The notes: a model not told the origin generated them from the letters alone. 64,000 nt of DNA from Kineosporia sp. NBRC 101731 (GCF_030269305.1 NZ_BSTC01000001.1:1191467-1255466), one strand, 5' to 3'. Shown: positions 18,950 to 28,992, counted from the first letter of the stretch. Numbers and translations are program-made.

Positions 18950-19948
18950 CTACAGCTTTCTCAGCCGGATCCGCCGGGCGGTGTGGTCGGCACCCTTGGT
19001 CAGCACCAGGGTGGCGCGGCCGCGGGTCGGCAGCACGTTCTCCACCAGGTTCTTCTCGTTGATGTCGTGCCAGATCCGCATGGCCGTGGCCACCGCCTCG
19101 GCGTCGGTGAGGGCGGCGTAGCGCTGGAAGTACGACTCCGGACGGGCGAACGCGGTCTCGCGCAGGCGCAGGAAGCGGTTCACGTACCACTGGCGCACCT
19201 GCTCGGTGTGCGCGTCCACGTAGATGGAGAAGTCGAAGAAGTCGCTGACCGCCATGCCCTGGCGGCCGTCGGCGCGGACCCGGGCGGGCTGCAGCACGTT
19301 CAGGCCCTCCATGATGAGGACGTCGGGGCGGCGGACCACGACCTCCTCGCCGGGCACGATGTCGTAGGTCAGGTGGGAGTAGACGGGGGCCCGCACCTCC
19401 GGCCGACCCGACTTCACGTCGGCCACGAAACGCAGCAGCCGACGCTGGTCGTACGACTCCGGGAAACCCTTGCGGGTCATCAGCCCGAGCCGGTCCAGCT
19501 CGGCGTTCGGTTTGAGGAAACCGTCGGTGGTGACCAGTTCCACGCTCGGGGTGCCCGGCCAGCGGGTGAGCAGCTCGCGCAGGATGCGGGCGGTGGTGGA
19601 CTTACCCACGGCCACCGAACCGGCGATGCCGATGACGAACGGCGTGCGGGCCGGGCTCTCCTGGAGAAAGGTGGAGGTGGCCTGGTGCAGCTGGGCGGTG
19701 CCGGCCACGTAGAGGTTCAGGAGCCGGCTCATCGGCAGGTAGATCTCCTCGACCTCGCGCAGGTCGAGGAGGTCTCCCAGTCCGCGCAGCCGGTCGACGT
19801 CCGCCGCGGTGAGGGTCATCGGGGTGTTGGCCCGCAGGGCGCCCCAGGCCGCGCGGTCCAGCTCCACGTAGGGCGTGGAGCGGCTGCCGGTGCCCTCGGG
19901 GCGTTCCGGCGCGCTCAGGGGGTCGAGGCTCCTCGGCACGGGGGTCAT
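18950..19948 (-). CDS. coaA: Type I pantothenate kinase
   Basis: First and controlling step of coenzyme A synthesis: phosphorylates pantothenate. 332 residues from ATG 19948. [15 protein letters not shown] near the start, the P-loop [15 protein letters not shown] near residue 110, [16 protein letters not shown], and the typical end RIRLRKL. In-frame upstream starts at 20017 and 20053 would add unconserved Pro/Arg/Gly-rich residues. It is divergent from glmS, 165 bases apart. Confidence 0.93.
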   Translation of the reverse strand: MTPVPRSLDPLSAPERPEGTGSRSTPYVELDRAAWGALRANTPMTLTAADVDRLRGLGDLLDLREVEEIYLPMSRLLNLYVAGTAQLHQATSTFLQESPARTPFVIGIAGSVAVGKSTTARILRELLTRWPGTPSVELVTTDGFLKPNAELDRLGLMTRKGFPESYDQRRLLRFVADVKSGRPEVRAPVYSHLTYDIVPGEEVVVRRPDVLIMEGLNVLQPARVRADGRQGMAVSDFFDFSIYVDAHTEQVRQWYVNRFLRLRETAFARPESYFQRYAALTDAEAVATAMRIWHDINEKNLVENVLPTRGRATLVLTKGADHTARRIRLRKL

Positions 19949-20099
19949 TCTGCCCGCCGCGCCCCGGCCACGGGGCCCGGGCGTCCGTGACGGATCCGAC
20001 GATTCACCCAGTGTCATCGGACGGTTGCCGAATGCTCCGGGTGGCAGCGGCAACCGGGCGAACCCCGTCGTTCCGGAGAACGACGCCCGCGCGGCCGGT

Positions 20100-20105
20100 T
20101 AGGCT
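20100..20105 (+). promoter_or_regulatory. -10 box TAGGCT, leaderless arrangement
   Basis: TAGGCT lies eight bases before the glmS ATG, with no ribosome-binding site between. It is the same hexamer and spacing as before the secreted nuclease gene at 7317. Confidence 0.6.
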
Positions 20106-20113
20106 CAGTCACC

Positions 20114-21985
20114 ATGTGCGGAATCGTGGGCTACACGACGGATCCTGGGTCTTCGGGCAGCGGGGCGCTCGACGTCGTTCTGGAAGGTCTGCGGCGGCTC
20201 GAGTACCGGGGCTATGACTCCGCCGGGGTCGCCCTTCAGGTCGATGGCGAGCTGTGGACGGCGAAGCGGTCGGGCAAGCTCGCCCGGCTGGAAGAGGCGC
20301 TGGCGGCCACGCCGCCCCCCGCCGCGGCGACGGGTATCGGTCACACCCGGTGGGCCACCCACGGTGGGCCGACCGACGAGAACGCGCACCCGCACCTGGC
20401 CGGGAACGGTGGCCGGAATGCCGTCGCCCTGATCCACAACGGCATCATCGAGAACTTCGCCGTGCTGAAGAAGGAGCTCCTGGCCGACGGCGTGGAGTTC
20501 CTCAGCCAAACCGACACCGAGGTCGCGGCGCACCTGCTGAACGCGGCGTACGAGAGGGTCGGCGACCTGACCGAGGCCATGCGTCTGGTGTCGAACCGGC
20601 TCGAGGGCGCCTTCACGCTGCTCGCGGTGCATGCCGCCGAGCCGGGCACCGTGGTCGGCGCCCGCCGTAACTCCCCGCTGGTGGTCGGGGTCGGCGAGGG
20701 CGCGAACTACCTGGGTTCCGACGTGGCCGCCTTCATCGGGTACACCCGCGAGGCCATCGAACTGGGCCAGGACCAGATCGCGACGATCACCCCGGCCGCT
20801 GTCAGCATCATCGACTTCGAGGGCAACCCGGTCGAGGGCAAGCGCTTCCACGTGGACTGGGACGCCGCGGCCGCGGAGAAAGGCGGTTACCCGTCCTTCA
20901 TGGCCAAAGAGATCATGGACCAGCCCCAGGCGGTGGCCGACACCCTGCTCGGCCGCACCGACATCGACGGCAACCTGGTGCTCGACGAGCTGCGGATCGA
21001 CGAGTCCGTGCTGCGGTCGGTGGACAAGATCGTGGTGCTGGCCTGTGGCACCTCGTCGTACGCGGGCATGGTCGCCAAGTACGCCATCGAGCACTGGTGC
21101 CGGATCCCGGTCGAGGTCGAGCTGTCGCACGAGTTCCGCTACCGCGACCCGGTGGTGAACGCGCGCACCCTGGTCGTGGCGATCTCGCAGTCCGGCGAGA
21201 CGATGGACACGATCATGGCGATCCGGCACGCCCGCGAGCAGGGCGCCCAGGTGGTGGCGATCTGCAACACCCACGGTTCGACCATCCCGCGCGAGTCCGA
21301 CGCGGTGCTCTACACGCACGCCGGCCCGGAGATCGCCGTCGCCTCGACCAAGGCGTTCCTGGCCCAGATCACCGCCTGCTACCTGCTCGGCCTGTATCTG
21401 GCCCGGCTGCGCGGCAACAAGTTCCCGGACGAGATCCGCGAGATCCTGGGCCAGTTGCAGGCCATGCCGGACAAGATCCAGAAGGTGCTGGACGGCCTGG
21501 AGCAGGTGCGCACCATGGCTCGCTGGATGGCCGACACCCGCTCGGTGCTGTTCCTCGGCCGTCACGTCGGTTACCCGGTGGCGATGGAGGGCGCGCTCAA
21601 GCTCAAGGAGCTCGCCTACATCCATGCCGAGGGTTTCGCCGCCGGTGAGCTCAAGCACGGCCCGATCGCCCTGATCGAGCCCGGCCAGGCGGTGTTCGTG
21701 ATCGTGCCCTCACCGCGCGGCCGCGACTCGCTGCACGCCAAGGTGGTCTCCAACATCCAGGAGATCAACGCCCGCGGCGCCCGCACCATCGTCATCGCCG
21801 AGGAGGGCGACACCGACGTGGTGCCCTACGCCAGCGAAGTGATCTACGTCCCGCAGACCCCGACGCTCCTGGCTCCCCTCGTCACTGTCGTGCCGCTGCA
21901 GGTGTTCGCCTGCGAGCTCGCCACGGCCAAGGGCCTGGACGTCGACCAGCCCCGGAACCTGGCGAAATCGGTCACGGTCGAGTAG
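20114..21985 (+). CDS. glmS: Glutamine-fructose-6-phosphate aminotransferase
   Basis: Makes glucosamine-6-phosphate from fructose-6-phosphate and glutamine, the entry to amino-sugar and cell-wall synthesis. 623 residues. The N-terminal glutaminase domain starts MCGIVGYTT with nucleophile Cys2. Two SIS sugar-isomerase domains follow (CGTSSYAG and SQSGETMDT in the first, GRHVGYPVAMEGALKLKE in the second), ending with the typical LAKSVTVE. The ATG is fixed because Cys must be residue 2. A short repeat follows the stop with stops in all three frames. Confidence 0.97.
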   Translation: MCGIVGYTTDPGSSGSGALDVVLEGLRRLEYRGYDSAGVALQVDGELWTAKRSGKLARLEEALAATPPPAAATGIGHTRWATHGGPTDENAHPHLAGNGGRNAVALIHNGIIENFAVLKKELLADGVEFLSQTDTEVAAHLLNAAYERVGDLTEAMRLVSNRLEGAFTLLAVHAAEPGTVVGARRNSPLVVGVGEGANYLGSDVAAFIGYTREAIELGQDQIATITPAAVSIIDFEGNPVEGKRFHVDWDAAAAEKGGYPSFMAKEIMDQPQAVADTLLGRTDIDGNLVLDELRIDESVLRSVDKIVVLACGTSSYAGMVAKYAIEHWCRIPVEVELSHEFRYRDPVVNARTLVVAISQSGETMDTIMAIRHAREQGAQVVAICNTHGSTIPRESDAVLYTHAGPEIAVASTKAFLAQITACYLLGLYLARLRGNKFPDEIREILGQLQAMPDKIQKVLDGLEQVRTMARWMADTRSVLFLGRHVGYPVAMEGALKLKELAYIHAEGFAAGELKHGPIALIEPGQAVFVIVPSPRGRDSLHAKVVSNIQEINARGARTIVIAEEGDTDVVPYASEVIYVPQTPTLLAPLVTVVPLQVFACELATAKGLDVDQPRNLAKSVTVE

Positions 21986-22001
21986 CCACTGACCAGTAGC
22001 C
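21981..22001 (+). repeat. Repeat giving three-frame stops after glmS
   Basis: AGTAGCC occurs at 21981-21987 and 21995-22001. With the TGA between them, stops begin at 21983, 21990 and 21997, that is every seven bases and in all three frames. Confidence 0.85.
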
Positions 22002-22108
22002 GTTGGCCGGACGGTTGCACCGTGCGTGTGGTCGACGTGCGGTGCCCGTTCGGCCGCCGGACGCATGGGTGGGGACGCCGGACCCCCGGTAGTTGCTTAG
22101 ATGAGGCC

Positions 22109-23671
22109 ATGAGACGAGCGAACCCAAAGGCGGGACGCCATCAGAAGGGCCCGGCGGCCTATCGCGTGGAAGACCTGCGCAAGGCCGAGCAACAGGTGAT
22201 GGCCTTGTTGCCGGGCGGGGCCCTGATGCAGCAGGCGGCCGCGGGTCTCGCCGTCAGCTGCGCCCGGGTGCTGCGCGAGCGTACCGGTGGCATTTCCGGC
22301 CGGCGGGCCGTGCTGCTCGTCGGGCCCGGTGACAACGGCGGCGACGCGCTCTTCGCCGGGGTCCGCCTGGAGCGCCGGGGGGTCGCCGTCACCGCTCTGC
22401 TCACCGCGGAGAAGTCCCACCCGCTGGGCAGTGCCGCGCTCGTGGCCGCCGGGGGGCGCTGCGTCGAGGTCGGCCCGGACACCGCGGTCGAGGCCTGGAC
22501 CCAGCTCGAGGCCGCCGATCTGGTGGTCGACGGCCTGCTCGGCCTGGGCGGCCGCCCGGGGCTGCGGGAGCCGGCCGCCGGGCTGGTCGACCGCATCCCC
22601 GACCACGCCGTCGTCGTCGCCGTGGACCTGCCCAGTGGTGTCGACCCGGACACCGGCGCCACCCTCTCGCCGTACGTCTGGGCCGATCTCACCGTCACCT
22701 TCGGTGCGGCCAAGGCCTGCCTGCTGCTGCCGCCCGCCAGTTCCGCCGCCGGCGACCTGGAGATCATCGACATCGGCCTGGCCCCCTACCTGCCCTCCGA
22801 GCCCCTGGTGAGCCGGCTGTCCGCGGCGGACGTGGCCCGGCTGTGGCCGGTGCCCTCGCCCGGCGCGGACAAGTACCGCCGGGGTGTGCTGGGCGTCGTC
22901 GCCGGATCGGCCGGTTATCCGGGCGCCGCCGTGCTGGCAGTTGCCGGGGCGCTGCGCACCGGGGTCGGGATGGTGCGCTACGTCGGCCCGAAGGACGCCA
23001 CCGCCGCGGTGCGCTCGGCCTGGCCCGAGGCGGTCTCGGGCACCGGGCGGGTGCAGGCCTGGCTGCTCGGCTCGGGGGTGGTGCCGGATGCCGCCGACCA
23101 GCAGCCCGAGGCCATCCACGAGGCCCTGCAGTCCGACCACCCGTGCCTGCTGGACGCGGGGGCGCTCGGCCTGTTCCCGGCCGAGCTACAGGCCCACCAG
23201 AATCGATCAGGCTCCGGCGACGGCACGGTGTCGACCCCGCCCGACCGCTCCGACCGCCTCCTGCTCACCCCGCACGCCGGGGAACTGGCCCGGCTGCTGA
23301 GCGACCTGGGCGAGGACACCCACCGCGAGGAGGTCGAGAACCAGCCCTACGCGTTCGCCCACCGGGCGGCCCGGCTGACCGGTGCGACCGTGCTGCTGAA
23401 GGGCTCCACCACGCTGGTGGTGCGTCCCGACGGGCACGCCCGCAGTCAGGCCGAGGCGCCCTCCTGGCTGGCGACGGCCGGTTCCGGGGACGTGCTCGCC
23501 GGGATCGCCGGGGCCCTGCTGGCCGGCGGTCTCAGCCCGTTCGACGCGGGCAGCGTGGCGGCGTTCGTCCACGGCCGGGCGGCCTCGAAGGCCTCCGGCG
23601 GCGGGCCGATCACCAGCCTCGACGTGGCCGGTCAGGTTCCCGCGACGGTGGCGGCGCTGTTGAGTCACTGA
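22109..23671 (+). CDS. nnrD: Bifunctional NAD(P)HX epimerase/dehydratase
   Basis: Repairs hydrated NADH and NADPH. The N-terminal half is the epimerase (AIBP/YjeF-N; GPGDNGGDALFAG near residue 72, ADLTVTFGAAKA near 192). The C-terminal half is the ADP-dependent dehydratase of the ribokinase-like fold (LTPHAGELARLL, LKGSTTLV, TAGSGDVLAGIAGALLAGG near 450). From ATG 22109 it has 520 residues; the first ~16 are a basic leader in front of the usual start. TTAGAT ends six bases before this ATG. It lies between glmS and alr, the conserved order. Confidence 0.93.
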   Translation: MRRANPKAGRHQKGPAAYRVEDLRKAEQQVMALLPGGALMQQAAAGLAVSCARVLRERTGGISGRRAVLLVGPGDNGGDALFAGVRLERRGVAVTALLTAEKSHPLGSAALVAAGGRCVEVGPDTAVEAWTQLEAADLVVDGLLGLGGRPGLREPAAGLVDRIPDHAVVVAVDLPSGVDPDTGATLSPYVWADLTVTFGAAKACLLLPPASSAAGDLEIIDIGLAPYLPSEPLVSRLSAADVARLWPVPSPGADKYRRGVLGVVAGSAGYPGAAVLAVAGALRTGVGMVRYVGPKDATAAVRSAWPEAVSGTGRVQAWLLGSGVVPDAADQQPEAIHEALQSDHPCLLDAGALGLFPAELQAHQNRSGSGDGTVSTPPDRSDRLLLTPHAGELARLLSDLGEDTHREEVENQPYAFAHRAARLTGATVLLKGSTTLVVRPDGHARSQAEAPSWLATAGSGDVLAGIAGALLAGGLSPFDAGSVAAFVHGRAASKASGGGPITSLDVAGQVPATVAALLSH

Positions 23672-23692
23672 GCCCTTGGCCGCTGGAGCTGC

Positions 23693-23698
23693 CACAAT
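23693..23698 (+). promoter_or_regulatory. -10-like CACAAT before alr
   Basis: CACAAT differs from TATAAT at two positions and lies eight bases before the alr ATG; no ribosome-binding site is seen. It is a likely leaderless start. Confidence 0.5.
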
Positions 23699-23706
23699 CG
23701 ACGGTT

Positions 23707-24888
23707 ATGAACGTGTCTTCACCCGTGTCCCGGATCGAGCTGCCCGCCGGCCTGCCGTCGGCCGCGGTGGTCGATCTGGACGCGATCGCGGCCAACGTCC
23801 GGGTGCTGCGCGAGTGTGCACCGAAGGCCCAGGTGATGGCCGTGGTGAAGGCCGACGCCTACGGTCACGGACTGCTGCCCGTGGCCCGGGCGGCACTGGC
23901 CGGGGGAGCGACCTGGCTGGGCACGGCGCAGCTGTCCGAGGCCCTGGCGCTGCGGGCCGCCGGGATCACCGCGCCGACCCTGGCCTGGCTCACAGTTCCG
24001 GGTGACGCCTACGCCGAGGCGGTCAGGCAGAACGTGGACATCGGGGTCAGCGCCGGCTGGGCCCTGACCGAGATCGCCGCGGCCGCACGTGATCTGGGCA
24101 CGGCGGCCCGGGTGCACCTGAAGGCCGACACCGGGCTGAACCGCAACGGCTGCACCCCCGAGGACTGGCCGCAGTTGGTCGAAGACGCCCTGAAACTCCA
24201 GGCCGAGGGCCTGCTCTCGGTGGTGGGCGTGTTCTCGCACCTGGTTTCCGGCGACACCCCGCAGGCCCCGGTCAACCGGGAGCAGATCGATGCCTTCGTC
24301 ACCGCCGTCGATCTGGCCACCGCGGCCGGGGCCCGGTTCGAGGTGCGGCACCTGGCGAACTCGCCGGCCACGCTGGCCCTTCCCGACACCCACTTCGACC
24401 TGGTCCGCCCGGGCCTGGCGGTGTACGGCCTGAGCCCGTTGCCCGACCGGGCCGGCGCGGCCGACCTGGGGCTGCGCCCGGCCATGACCGTGCTCGGCCG
24501 GGTGGCGAACGTCAAGAAGGTGGCCGCCGGGCAGGGGGTCTCGTACGGCCACACCTACACGACCTCCACCGACACCGAGCTGGCCGTGGTGCCACTGGGT
24601 TACGGCGACGGCGTCCCCCGCCACGCGAGCAGCGCCGGGCCGGTGCAGCTGGCCGGGCGACGATTCCACGTCACCGGGCGGGTGTGCATGGACCAGGTCG
24701 TGATCGACCTGGCCGACGGGGGGATCGGCCGGGTGGCAGCCGGCGACGTGGCGGTGCTCTTCGGCGGCGCCCCCGGTGAGCCCACCGCGCAGGACTGGGC
24801 CGATGCTGCCGGCACGATCAGCTACGAGATCGTGACGCGCCTGGGTGCCCGGGTGCCGCGGATCCACACCGGTTCCGCGGGCCGGTAG
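23707..24888 (+). CDS. alr: Alanine racemase
   Basis: PLP enzyme that interconverts L- and D-alanine for peptidoglycan. 393 residues. The PLP lysine is Lys48 in VVKADAYGHG. The catalytic tyrosine lies in VSYGHTYTT near residue 280, and GRVCMDQVVIDL is the usual C-terminal barrel signature. The ATG at 23707 gives the right N-terminus; the open frame continues far upstream but there overlaps nnrD. It is followed 12 bases later by the alpha/beta hydrolase gene. Confidence 0.96.
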   Translation: MNVSSPVSRIELPAGLPSAAVVDLDAIAANVRVLRECAPKAQVMAVVKADAYGHGLLPVARAALAGGATWLGTAQLSEALALRAAGITAPTLAWLTVPGDAYAEAVRQNVDIGVSAGWALTEIAAAARDLGTAARVHLKADTGLNRNGCTPEDWPQLVEDALKLQAEGLLSVVGVFSHLVSGDTPQAPVNREQIDAFVTAVDLATAAGARFEVRHLANSPATLALPDTHFDLVRPGLAVYGLSPLPDRAGAADLGLRPAMTVLGRVANVKKVAAGQGVSYGHTYTTSTDTELAVVPLGYGDGVPRHASSAGPVQLAGRRFHVTGRVCMDQVVIDLADGGIGRVAAGDVAVLFGGAPGEPTAQDWADAAGTISYEIVTRLGARVPRIHTGSAGR

Positions 24889-24900
24889 GAGTAGATCGAG

Positions 24901-26187
24901 ATGCCAGGGAAGGCACCGAGAAGTAGTCGCCCTCAGACCCCCGCGCGCACTCTGGGCCCCGCCAAACCGCCGCGGATCGTCGCCCCGGACGGCACCACGG
25001 CCCATACCAGGAATACCAGGAACACCGTTCTCGCCTTCGGCGTGGGCCTGGTCGCGACCGGCGTCGGTGCGGTGCTCGGCCTGGCCGCCGAGCGCGCCGC
25101 GATGTCCCGGCGCAAGCTGCTGGGTGATCCCGGGGCAGCTGCGACGGACGGCCGCGGTGGCCCGGAACTTGGCTCGCTGCAAGGTAGGTCGCACGTAGTG
25201 ACGAGTGGCGGGGCGTCTCTGCACGTCGAGGTCGACGAGCCGGAGGAATCACCGCCCCTCACTGTCGTCCTCACTCACGGGTACTCGCTCAGTCTGGATG
25301 CCTGGCACTACCAGCGGCTGGCGTTGCGCGGGCACTACCGGCTGGTGCTCTGGGACCAGCGGGGTCACGGGCGCTCGGGCGCCGGGGAGGACGGTTCCTC
25401 GACGATCGACCAGATCGGACGCGACCTGGCCGCGGTCATCGACGAGGTGGCCCCGCAGGGTCCCCTGGTGCTGCTCGGGCACTCGATGGGGGGCATGACC
25501 GTGATGGCGCTCGCCGAGCAGCGTCCCGAGCTGTTCGCCGAGCGCGTGGTGGGCGTCGGGCTGTTCTGTACCAGCGCGGGGGGCCTGGGTCCGCTCGACC
25601 TCGGCCTGTCCGGCGTGGGCCGGGCGATGATGTCCCTGGCCCCGGCCGCGGCCCGTCTGCTGGCCAGCCGGCCGTCTCTGGTCGCTCACGGTCGACGGAT
25701 CGGCAGTGACCTGGAAAGTCTTCTGGTGCGCCGGTACTCGTTCGCCTCGCCGGTTCCCCAGGAACTGGTGCGGTTCTCGGCGGGCCTGATCGCGCAGACC
25801 CGGATGGAGGTCATCTCCGACTTCCTGCCCGGTCTGGGCAGCCACGACAAGCGGGTCGCACTGGCCGTGCTCGACGGCCACGCCCTGCTGGTGATGGCGG
25901 GGGAGGACGACCTGCTGATCCCGCGCGCCCACAGCGACGACATCGTGGCGAGCCTGCCCGACGCCGAGTACGTGGTGGTGCGGCAGGCCGGTCATCTGCT
26001 GCCGCTGGAGCACCCGGATCTGGTCAACGCCTACCTGCTGGAACTGATGACGGACGCCTCCGCGGCGGTGCGCGACCGGAAGCCGAGTCGTCGGCGGGGG
26101 TGGGGACGTCGTACCGTGACCCCCGTACGGCAACCAGCCGGCGAAAGGGCTGAAGGCCGAGCCAATGACCAAGGAGGTCGCAGGTGA
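24901..26187 (+). CDS. Membrane-anchored alpha/beta hydrolase
   Basis: A 428-residue hydrolase with one N-terminal membrane segment at ~41-62 after a basic leader. The catalytic triad can be placed: nucleophile in GHSMGG (~residue 196), Asp in AGEDDLLIP and His in QAGHLLPLEHP. The oxyanion strand is LTHGYSLSLDAW. The substrate is unknown. It lies between alr and tsaE as in other actinobacteria and overlaps tsaE by four bases (GTGA), so it is in the same operon. AGGAG lies nine bases before the ATG. Confidence 0.85.
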   Translation: MPGKAPRSSRPQTPARTLGPAKPPRIVAPDGTTAHTRNTRNTVLAFGVGLVATGVGAVLGLAAERAAMSRRKLLGDPGAAATDGRGGPELGSLQGRSHVVTSGGASLHVEVDEPEESPPLTVVLTHGYSLSLDAWHYQRLALRGHYRLVLWDQRGHGRSGAGEDGSSTIDQIGRDLAAVIDEVAPQGPLVLLGHSMGGMTVMALAEQRPELFAERVVGVGLFCTSAGGLGPLDLGLSGVGRAMMSLAPAAARLLASRPSLVAHGRRIGSDLESLLVRRYSFASPVPQELVRFSAGLIAQTRMEVISDFLPGLGSHDKRVALAVLDGHALLVMAGEDDLLIPRAHSDDIVASLPDAEYVVVRQAGHLLPLEHPDLVNAYLLELMTDASAAVRDRKPSRRRGWGRRTVTPVRQPAGERAEGRANDQGGRR

Positions 26188-26732
26188 GTGGGGCGCACCG
26201 GGCTGATCCGGCCGGATCCGTCGGCGAGCCGGCCATGACCGTGTCGTCCGACGTGTCGTCCGCGGCCGCCATGCGCGAGCTCGGCGGACTCGTGGCCGGC
26301 CTGCTGAAACCCGGAGACCTGCTGGTCCTCACCGGTGATCTGGGCGCGGGCAAGACCACGCTGACGCAGGGCATCGGCGCGGGGCTGGAGGTGCGCGGTG
26401 ACATCACCAGCCCGACCTTCGTGATCGCCCGGGTGCACCCGTCGCTCGTCGAGGGCCCGGCGCTGGTGCACGTGGACGCCTACCGCCTCGACACCCTGTC
26501 CGAGGTGGACGATCTCGACCTGGACGCCGACCTGTCCGAGTCGGTCACCGTGGTCGAGTGGGGCGAGGGCCTGGTGGAGGGGCTGGCCTCCGACCGCCTG
26601 GAGGTCCGCCTGGAACGCCCGCGCGGCGCCTCCGGCCCGGACGACCCCGAGACCGTGCACGACGAGCCCCGTACCGTGCGCCTGCGGGGCTACGGCCCCC
26701 GCTGGTCCGGCGTCGAGTTGCCCTCCCTCTAA
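26184..26732 (+). CDS. tsaE: tRNA t6A biosynthesis ATPase TsaE
   Basis: Small P-loop ATPase that supports TsaB-TsaD in making threonylcarbamoyl-adenosine at position 37 of ANN-decoding tRNAs. GDLGAGKTTLTQG is the Walker A motif (~residue 51), TSPTFVIAR is switch-like, and VEWGEGL follows near 128. 182 residues. The GTG start overlaps the previous stop (GTGA) and has AAGGAGG upstream. It heads tsaE-tsaB-rimI-tsaD. Confidence 0.95.
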   Translation: MSGAHRADPAGSVGEPAMTVSSDVSSAAAMRELGGLVAGLLKPGDLLVLTGDLGAGKTTLTQGIGAGLEVRGDITSPTFVIARVHPSLVEGPALVHVDAYRLDTLSEVDDLDLDADLSESVTVVEWGEGLVEGLASDRLEVRLERPRGASGPDDPETVHDEPRTVRLRGYGPRWSGVELPSL

Positions 26733-26752
26733 CTCCCTCTAGCTCCATCTAA
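26723..26752 (+). repeat. Three 10-bp repeats across the tsaE stop
   Basis: CTCCCTCTAA, CTCCCTCTAG and CTCCATCTAA stand in tandem at 26723-26752. Stops begin at 26730, 26740 and 26750, so each copy closes a different reading frame. The first is the tsaE stop. Confidence 0.95.
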
Positions 26753-26771
26753 CGGAGAACGCGAGAACGAC

Positions 26772-27464
26772 ATGACCGACGAGCTCACCCTGGCCCTGGA
26801 CACCGCGTCCGCCATGGTTTCGGTCGCCGTGCACGACGGCGCCGCCGTCGTGGCCGAGCGGTCCGGCGAGCGCAGCGGCAAGCATGCCGAGCAGCTCGCC
26901 CCCCTGATCGAGGAGGTGCTGGCCGAGGCCGGGGCGACCCGCGCCGATCTGACCGGCATCGTCACCGGAGTGGGCCCCGGCCCGTTCACCGGGCTGAGGG
27001 TCGGTCTGGTCACGGCCGCCGTGCTGGGCTACGCGCTCGATCTGCCGGTCCGGGGCGTGTGCAGCCTCGACGCGGTCGCTCTGGAAGCCGTGCAGCACGG
27101 CGCGACCGCCCCTTTCATCGCGGCCATGGACGCCCGGCGCCGCGAGGTCTACTGGGCCCGCTACGAGGTCACGAAGATCGATGGGGTGCTGGTCCCGGTA
27201 CGGGAGGGGCTGCCAGAGGTCAGTGCGCCGGCCGAGCTCGAGCTGAACGCACTCCGAGCCGCAGGCCGCGGAGCCGACCTCTACCCCGACATCTTCGGCG
27301 CCCCCCTCGAAGGTCCGCCGGACCCCTCCGCCGGTGCCCTCGCGTCCTTGGCCCATCTGGATCGTGGTCAGCCGCACCCGCGCTTCCTGCTCGATCCCGA
27401 GCCGCTGTACCTGCGTCGCCCCGACGCCCAGGCCAACATCACCCGGAAGCGTGTGCTGAAGTGA
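26772..27464 (+). CDS. tsaB: tRNA t6A biosynthesis protein TsaB
   Basis: Non-catalytic ASKHA-fold partner that dimerises with TsaD. 230 residues, with the N-terminal phosphate-loop-like ALDTASAMVSVAV and the conserved GVGPGPFTGLRVGL near residue 75. ACGGAGAA lies before the ATG. The stop overlaps the rimI start as GTGA. Confidence 0.94.
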   Translation: MTDELTLALDTASAMVSVAVHDGAAVVAERSGERSGKHAEQLAPLIEEVLAEAGATRADLTGIVTGVGPGPFTGLRVGLVTAAVLGYALDLPVRGVCSLDAVALEAVQHGATAPFIAAMDARRREVYWARYEVTKIDGVLVPVREGLPEVSAPAELELNALRAAGRGADLYPDIFGAPLEGPPDPSAGALASLAHLDRGQPHPRFLLDPEPLYLRRPDAQANITRKRVLK

Positions 27465-27925
27465 GCATTCGCCTGCGGGCGATGCGCTGGTGGGACGTCG
27501 AGGCGCTGATGCCGCTGGAACGCGAGTTGTTCGGCGACACCGCGTGGACCGTGGAGATGTTCTGGTCGGAGCTCGCCCACCCCGAGACCCGTTGGTACGT
27601 GGTGGCAGAATCAGCAGAGGACGAATTGCTCGGCTACGCGGGCCTGCTGGCACCGGGCGCGGAGGCAGACGTGCAGACCGTCGCCGTCGCGCCGGCGGCC
27701 CAGGGCCGCGGCGTGGGCCGTCAGCTGCTCGACGCGATGATCGACCAGGCCCGGTCCCGGGAGGCGACCAGCCTCCTGCTGGAGGTTCGCGCCGACAACG
27801 AACAGGCCATCCGGCTCTACACCCGGCGGGGTTTCGAGCGCATCGCGATCCGCCACCGGTACTACCAGCCCGGCGACATCGACGCCTGGATCATGAGACT
27901 TCGACCTCTGAGAGCGGGTGACTAG
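27461..27925 (+). CDS. rimI: Ribosomal protein alanine N-acetyltransferase
   Basis: GNAT acetyltransferase expected to acetylate the N-terminus of S18 and perhaps other proteins. 154 residues. The acetyl-CoA loop is [11 protein letters not shown] (residues ~85-95), preceded by strand VQTVAVAP, with the conserved [16 protein letters not shown] later. It starts [16 protein letters not shown] at a GTG overlapping the tsaB stop; the open frame is longer upstream but only as a shadow of tsaB. The -10 of tsaD overlaps its stop codon. Confidence 0.93.
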   Translation: MSIRLRAMRWWDVEALMPLERELFGDTAWTVEMFWSELAHPETRWYVVAESAEDELLGYAGLLAPGAEADVQTVAVAPAAQGRGVGRQLLDAMIDQARSREATSLLLEVRADNEQAIRLYTRRGFERIAIRHRYYQPGDIDAWIMRLRPLRAGD

Positions 27926-27928
27926 GGT
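27923..27928 (+). promoter_or_regulatory. -10 box TAGGGT before tsaD, inside the operon
   Basis: TAGGGT, whose first three bases are the rimI stop, ends seven bases before GTG 27936. It suggests an internal leaderless promoter for tsaD. It also favours GTG 27936 over GTG 27918. Confidence 0.55.
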
Positions 27929-27935
27929 GGGTGGC

Positions 27936-28982
27936 GTGAGCGATGAACCTCTCGTCCTCGGCCTGGAGACCTCCTGCGACGAGACCGGGGTCGGTATCGT
28001 GCGCGGCGGCACGCTGCTGGCCGACGCGGTCGCCTCCTCGGTCGACCAGCACGCCCGCTTCGGTGGGGTGGTGCCCGAGGTCGCCAGCCGCGCGCACCTG
28101 GAGGCCATGGTGCCGACGTTGCGTCGTGCCTGCGCCGACGCCGGTGTCTCGCTGAGCGATGTCGATGCGATCGCCGTGACCTCCGGCCCGGGCCTGTCCG
28201 GCGCGCTGATGGTGGGCGTGGCCGCGGCGAAGGCCCTGGCGCTGGCCCTGGGCAAGCCGCTGTACGGCGTGAACCACCTGGCCGCGCACGTGGCGGTGGA
28301 CATCCTCGAGCACGGTCCGCTGCCCGAGCCCGCCATCGCCATGCTGGTCTCCGGCGGGCACTCGTCACTGCTCTACGTGCCCGACGTCAGTTACGACGTG
28401 CAGCCCATCGGCCGCACCATCGACGACGCCGCGGGTGAGGCCTTCGACAAGGTGGCGCGTCTGCTGGGGCTGGGATTCCCGGGCGGTCCGCTGATCGACC
28501 GGGCCGCGCGCGAGGGCGACCCGGCCGCGATCCGTTTCCCCCGGGGCCTGAGCGCCGCGCACGACATGCGCGACCACCGGTTCGACTTCTCGTTCTCCGG
28601 CCTGAAAACGGCCGTGGCCCGCTGGGTCGAGCAGCGGGAGGCCGAGGGCGTCAGCGTGCCGGTCAACGACGTCTCGGCGTCGTTCCAGGAGGCCGTGGTC
28701 GACGTACTCACCCGCAAGGCGGTGCTCGCCTGTCAGGAGAACGGCGTCGAGCACCTGCTGATCGGTGGGGGAGTGGCGGCGAACTCCCGGCTGCGGGCCA
28801 TGGCGCAGGAGCGCTGCGCGAAGCAGGGCATCACCCTGCGGGTGCCGAGGCCCGGCCTGTGCACCGACAACGGCGCGATGGTGGCGGCACTCGGTGCCCG
28901 CATGGTGCAGACGGGCCGCACTCCGTCAGACCTGACCCTCCCGGCCGACAGCTCGATGCCGGTCACGCTGGTGCAGGCCTGA
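27936..28982 (+). CDS. tsaD: tRNA N6-threonylcarbamoyladenosine transferase
   Basis: Catalytic subunit of t6A synthesis, transferring threonylcarbamoyl to A37. 348 residues from GTG 27936, starting [20 protein letters not shown]. The metal-binding NHLAAH motif has His114 and His118, and [13 protein letters not shown] and [11 protein letters not shown] are the other ASKHA blocks. It ends the tsaE-tsaB-rimI-tsaD operon, which a perfect hairpin then closes. CCTGA is repeated eight bases apart at the stop. Confidence 0.96.
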   Translation: MSDEPLVLGLETSCDETGVGIVRGGTLLADAVASSVDQHARFGGVVPEVASRAHLEAMVPTLRRACADAGVSLSDVDAIAVTSGPGLSGALMVGVAAAKALALALGKPLYGVNHLAAHVAVDILEHGPLPEPAIAMLVSGGHSSLLYVPDVSYDVQPIGRTIDDAAGEAFDKVARLLGLGFPGGPLIDRAAREGDPAAIRFPRGLSAAHDMRDHRFDFSFSGLKTAVARWVEQREAEGVSVPVNDVSASFQEAVVDVLTRKAVLACQENGVEHLLIGGGVAANSRLRAMAQERCAKQGITLRVPRPGLCTDNGAMVAALGARMVQTGRTPSDLTLPADSSMPVTLVQA

Positions 28983-28992
28983 AAACCTGATG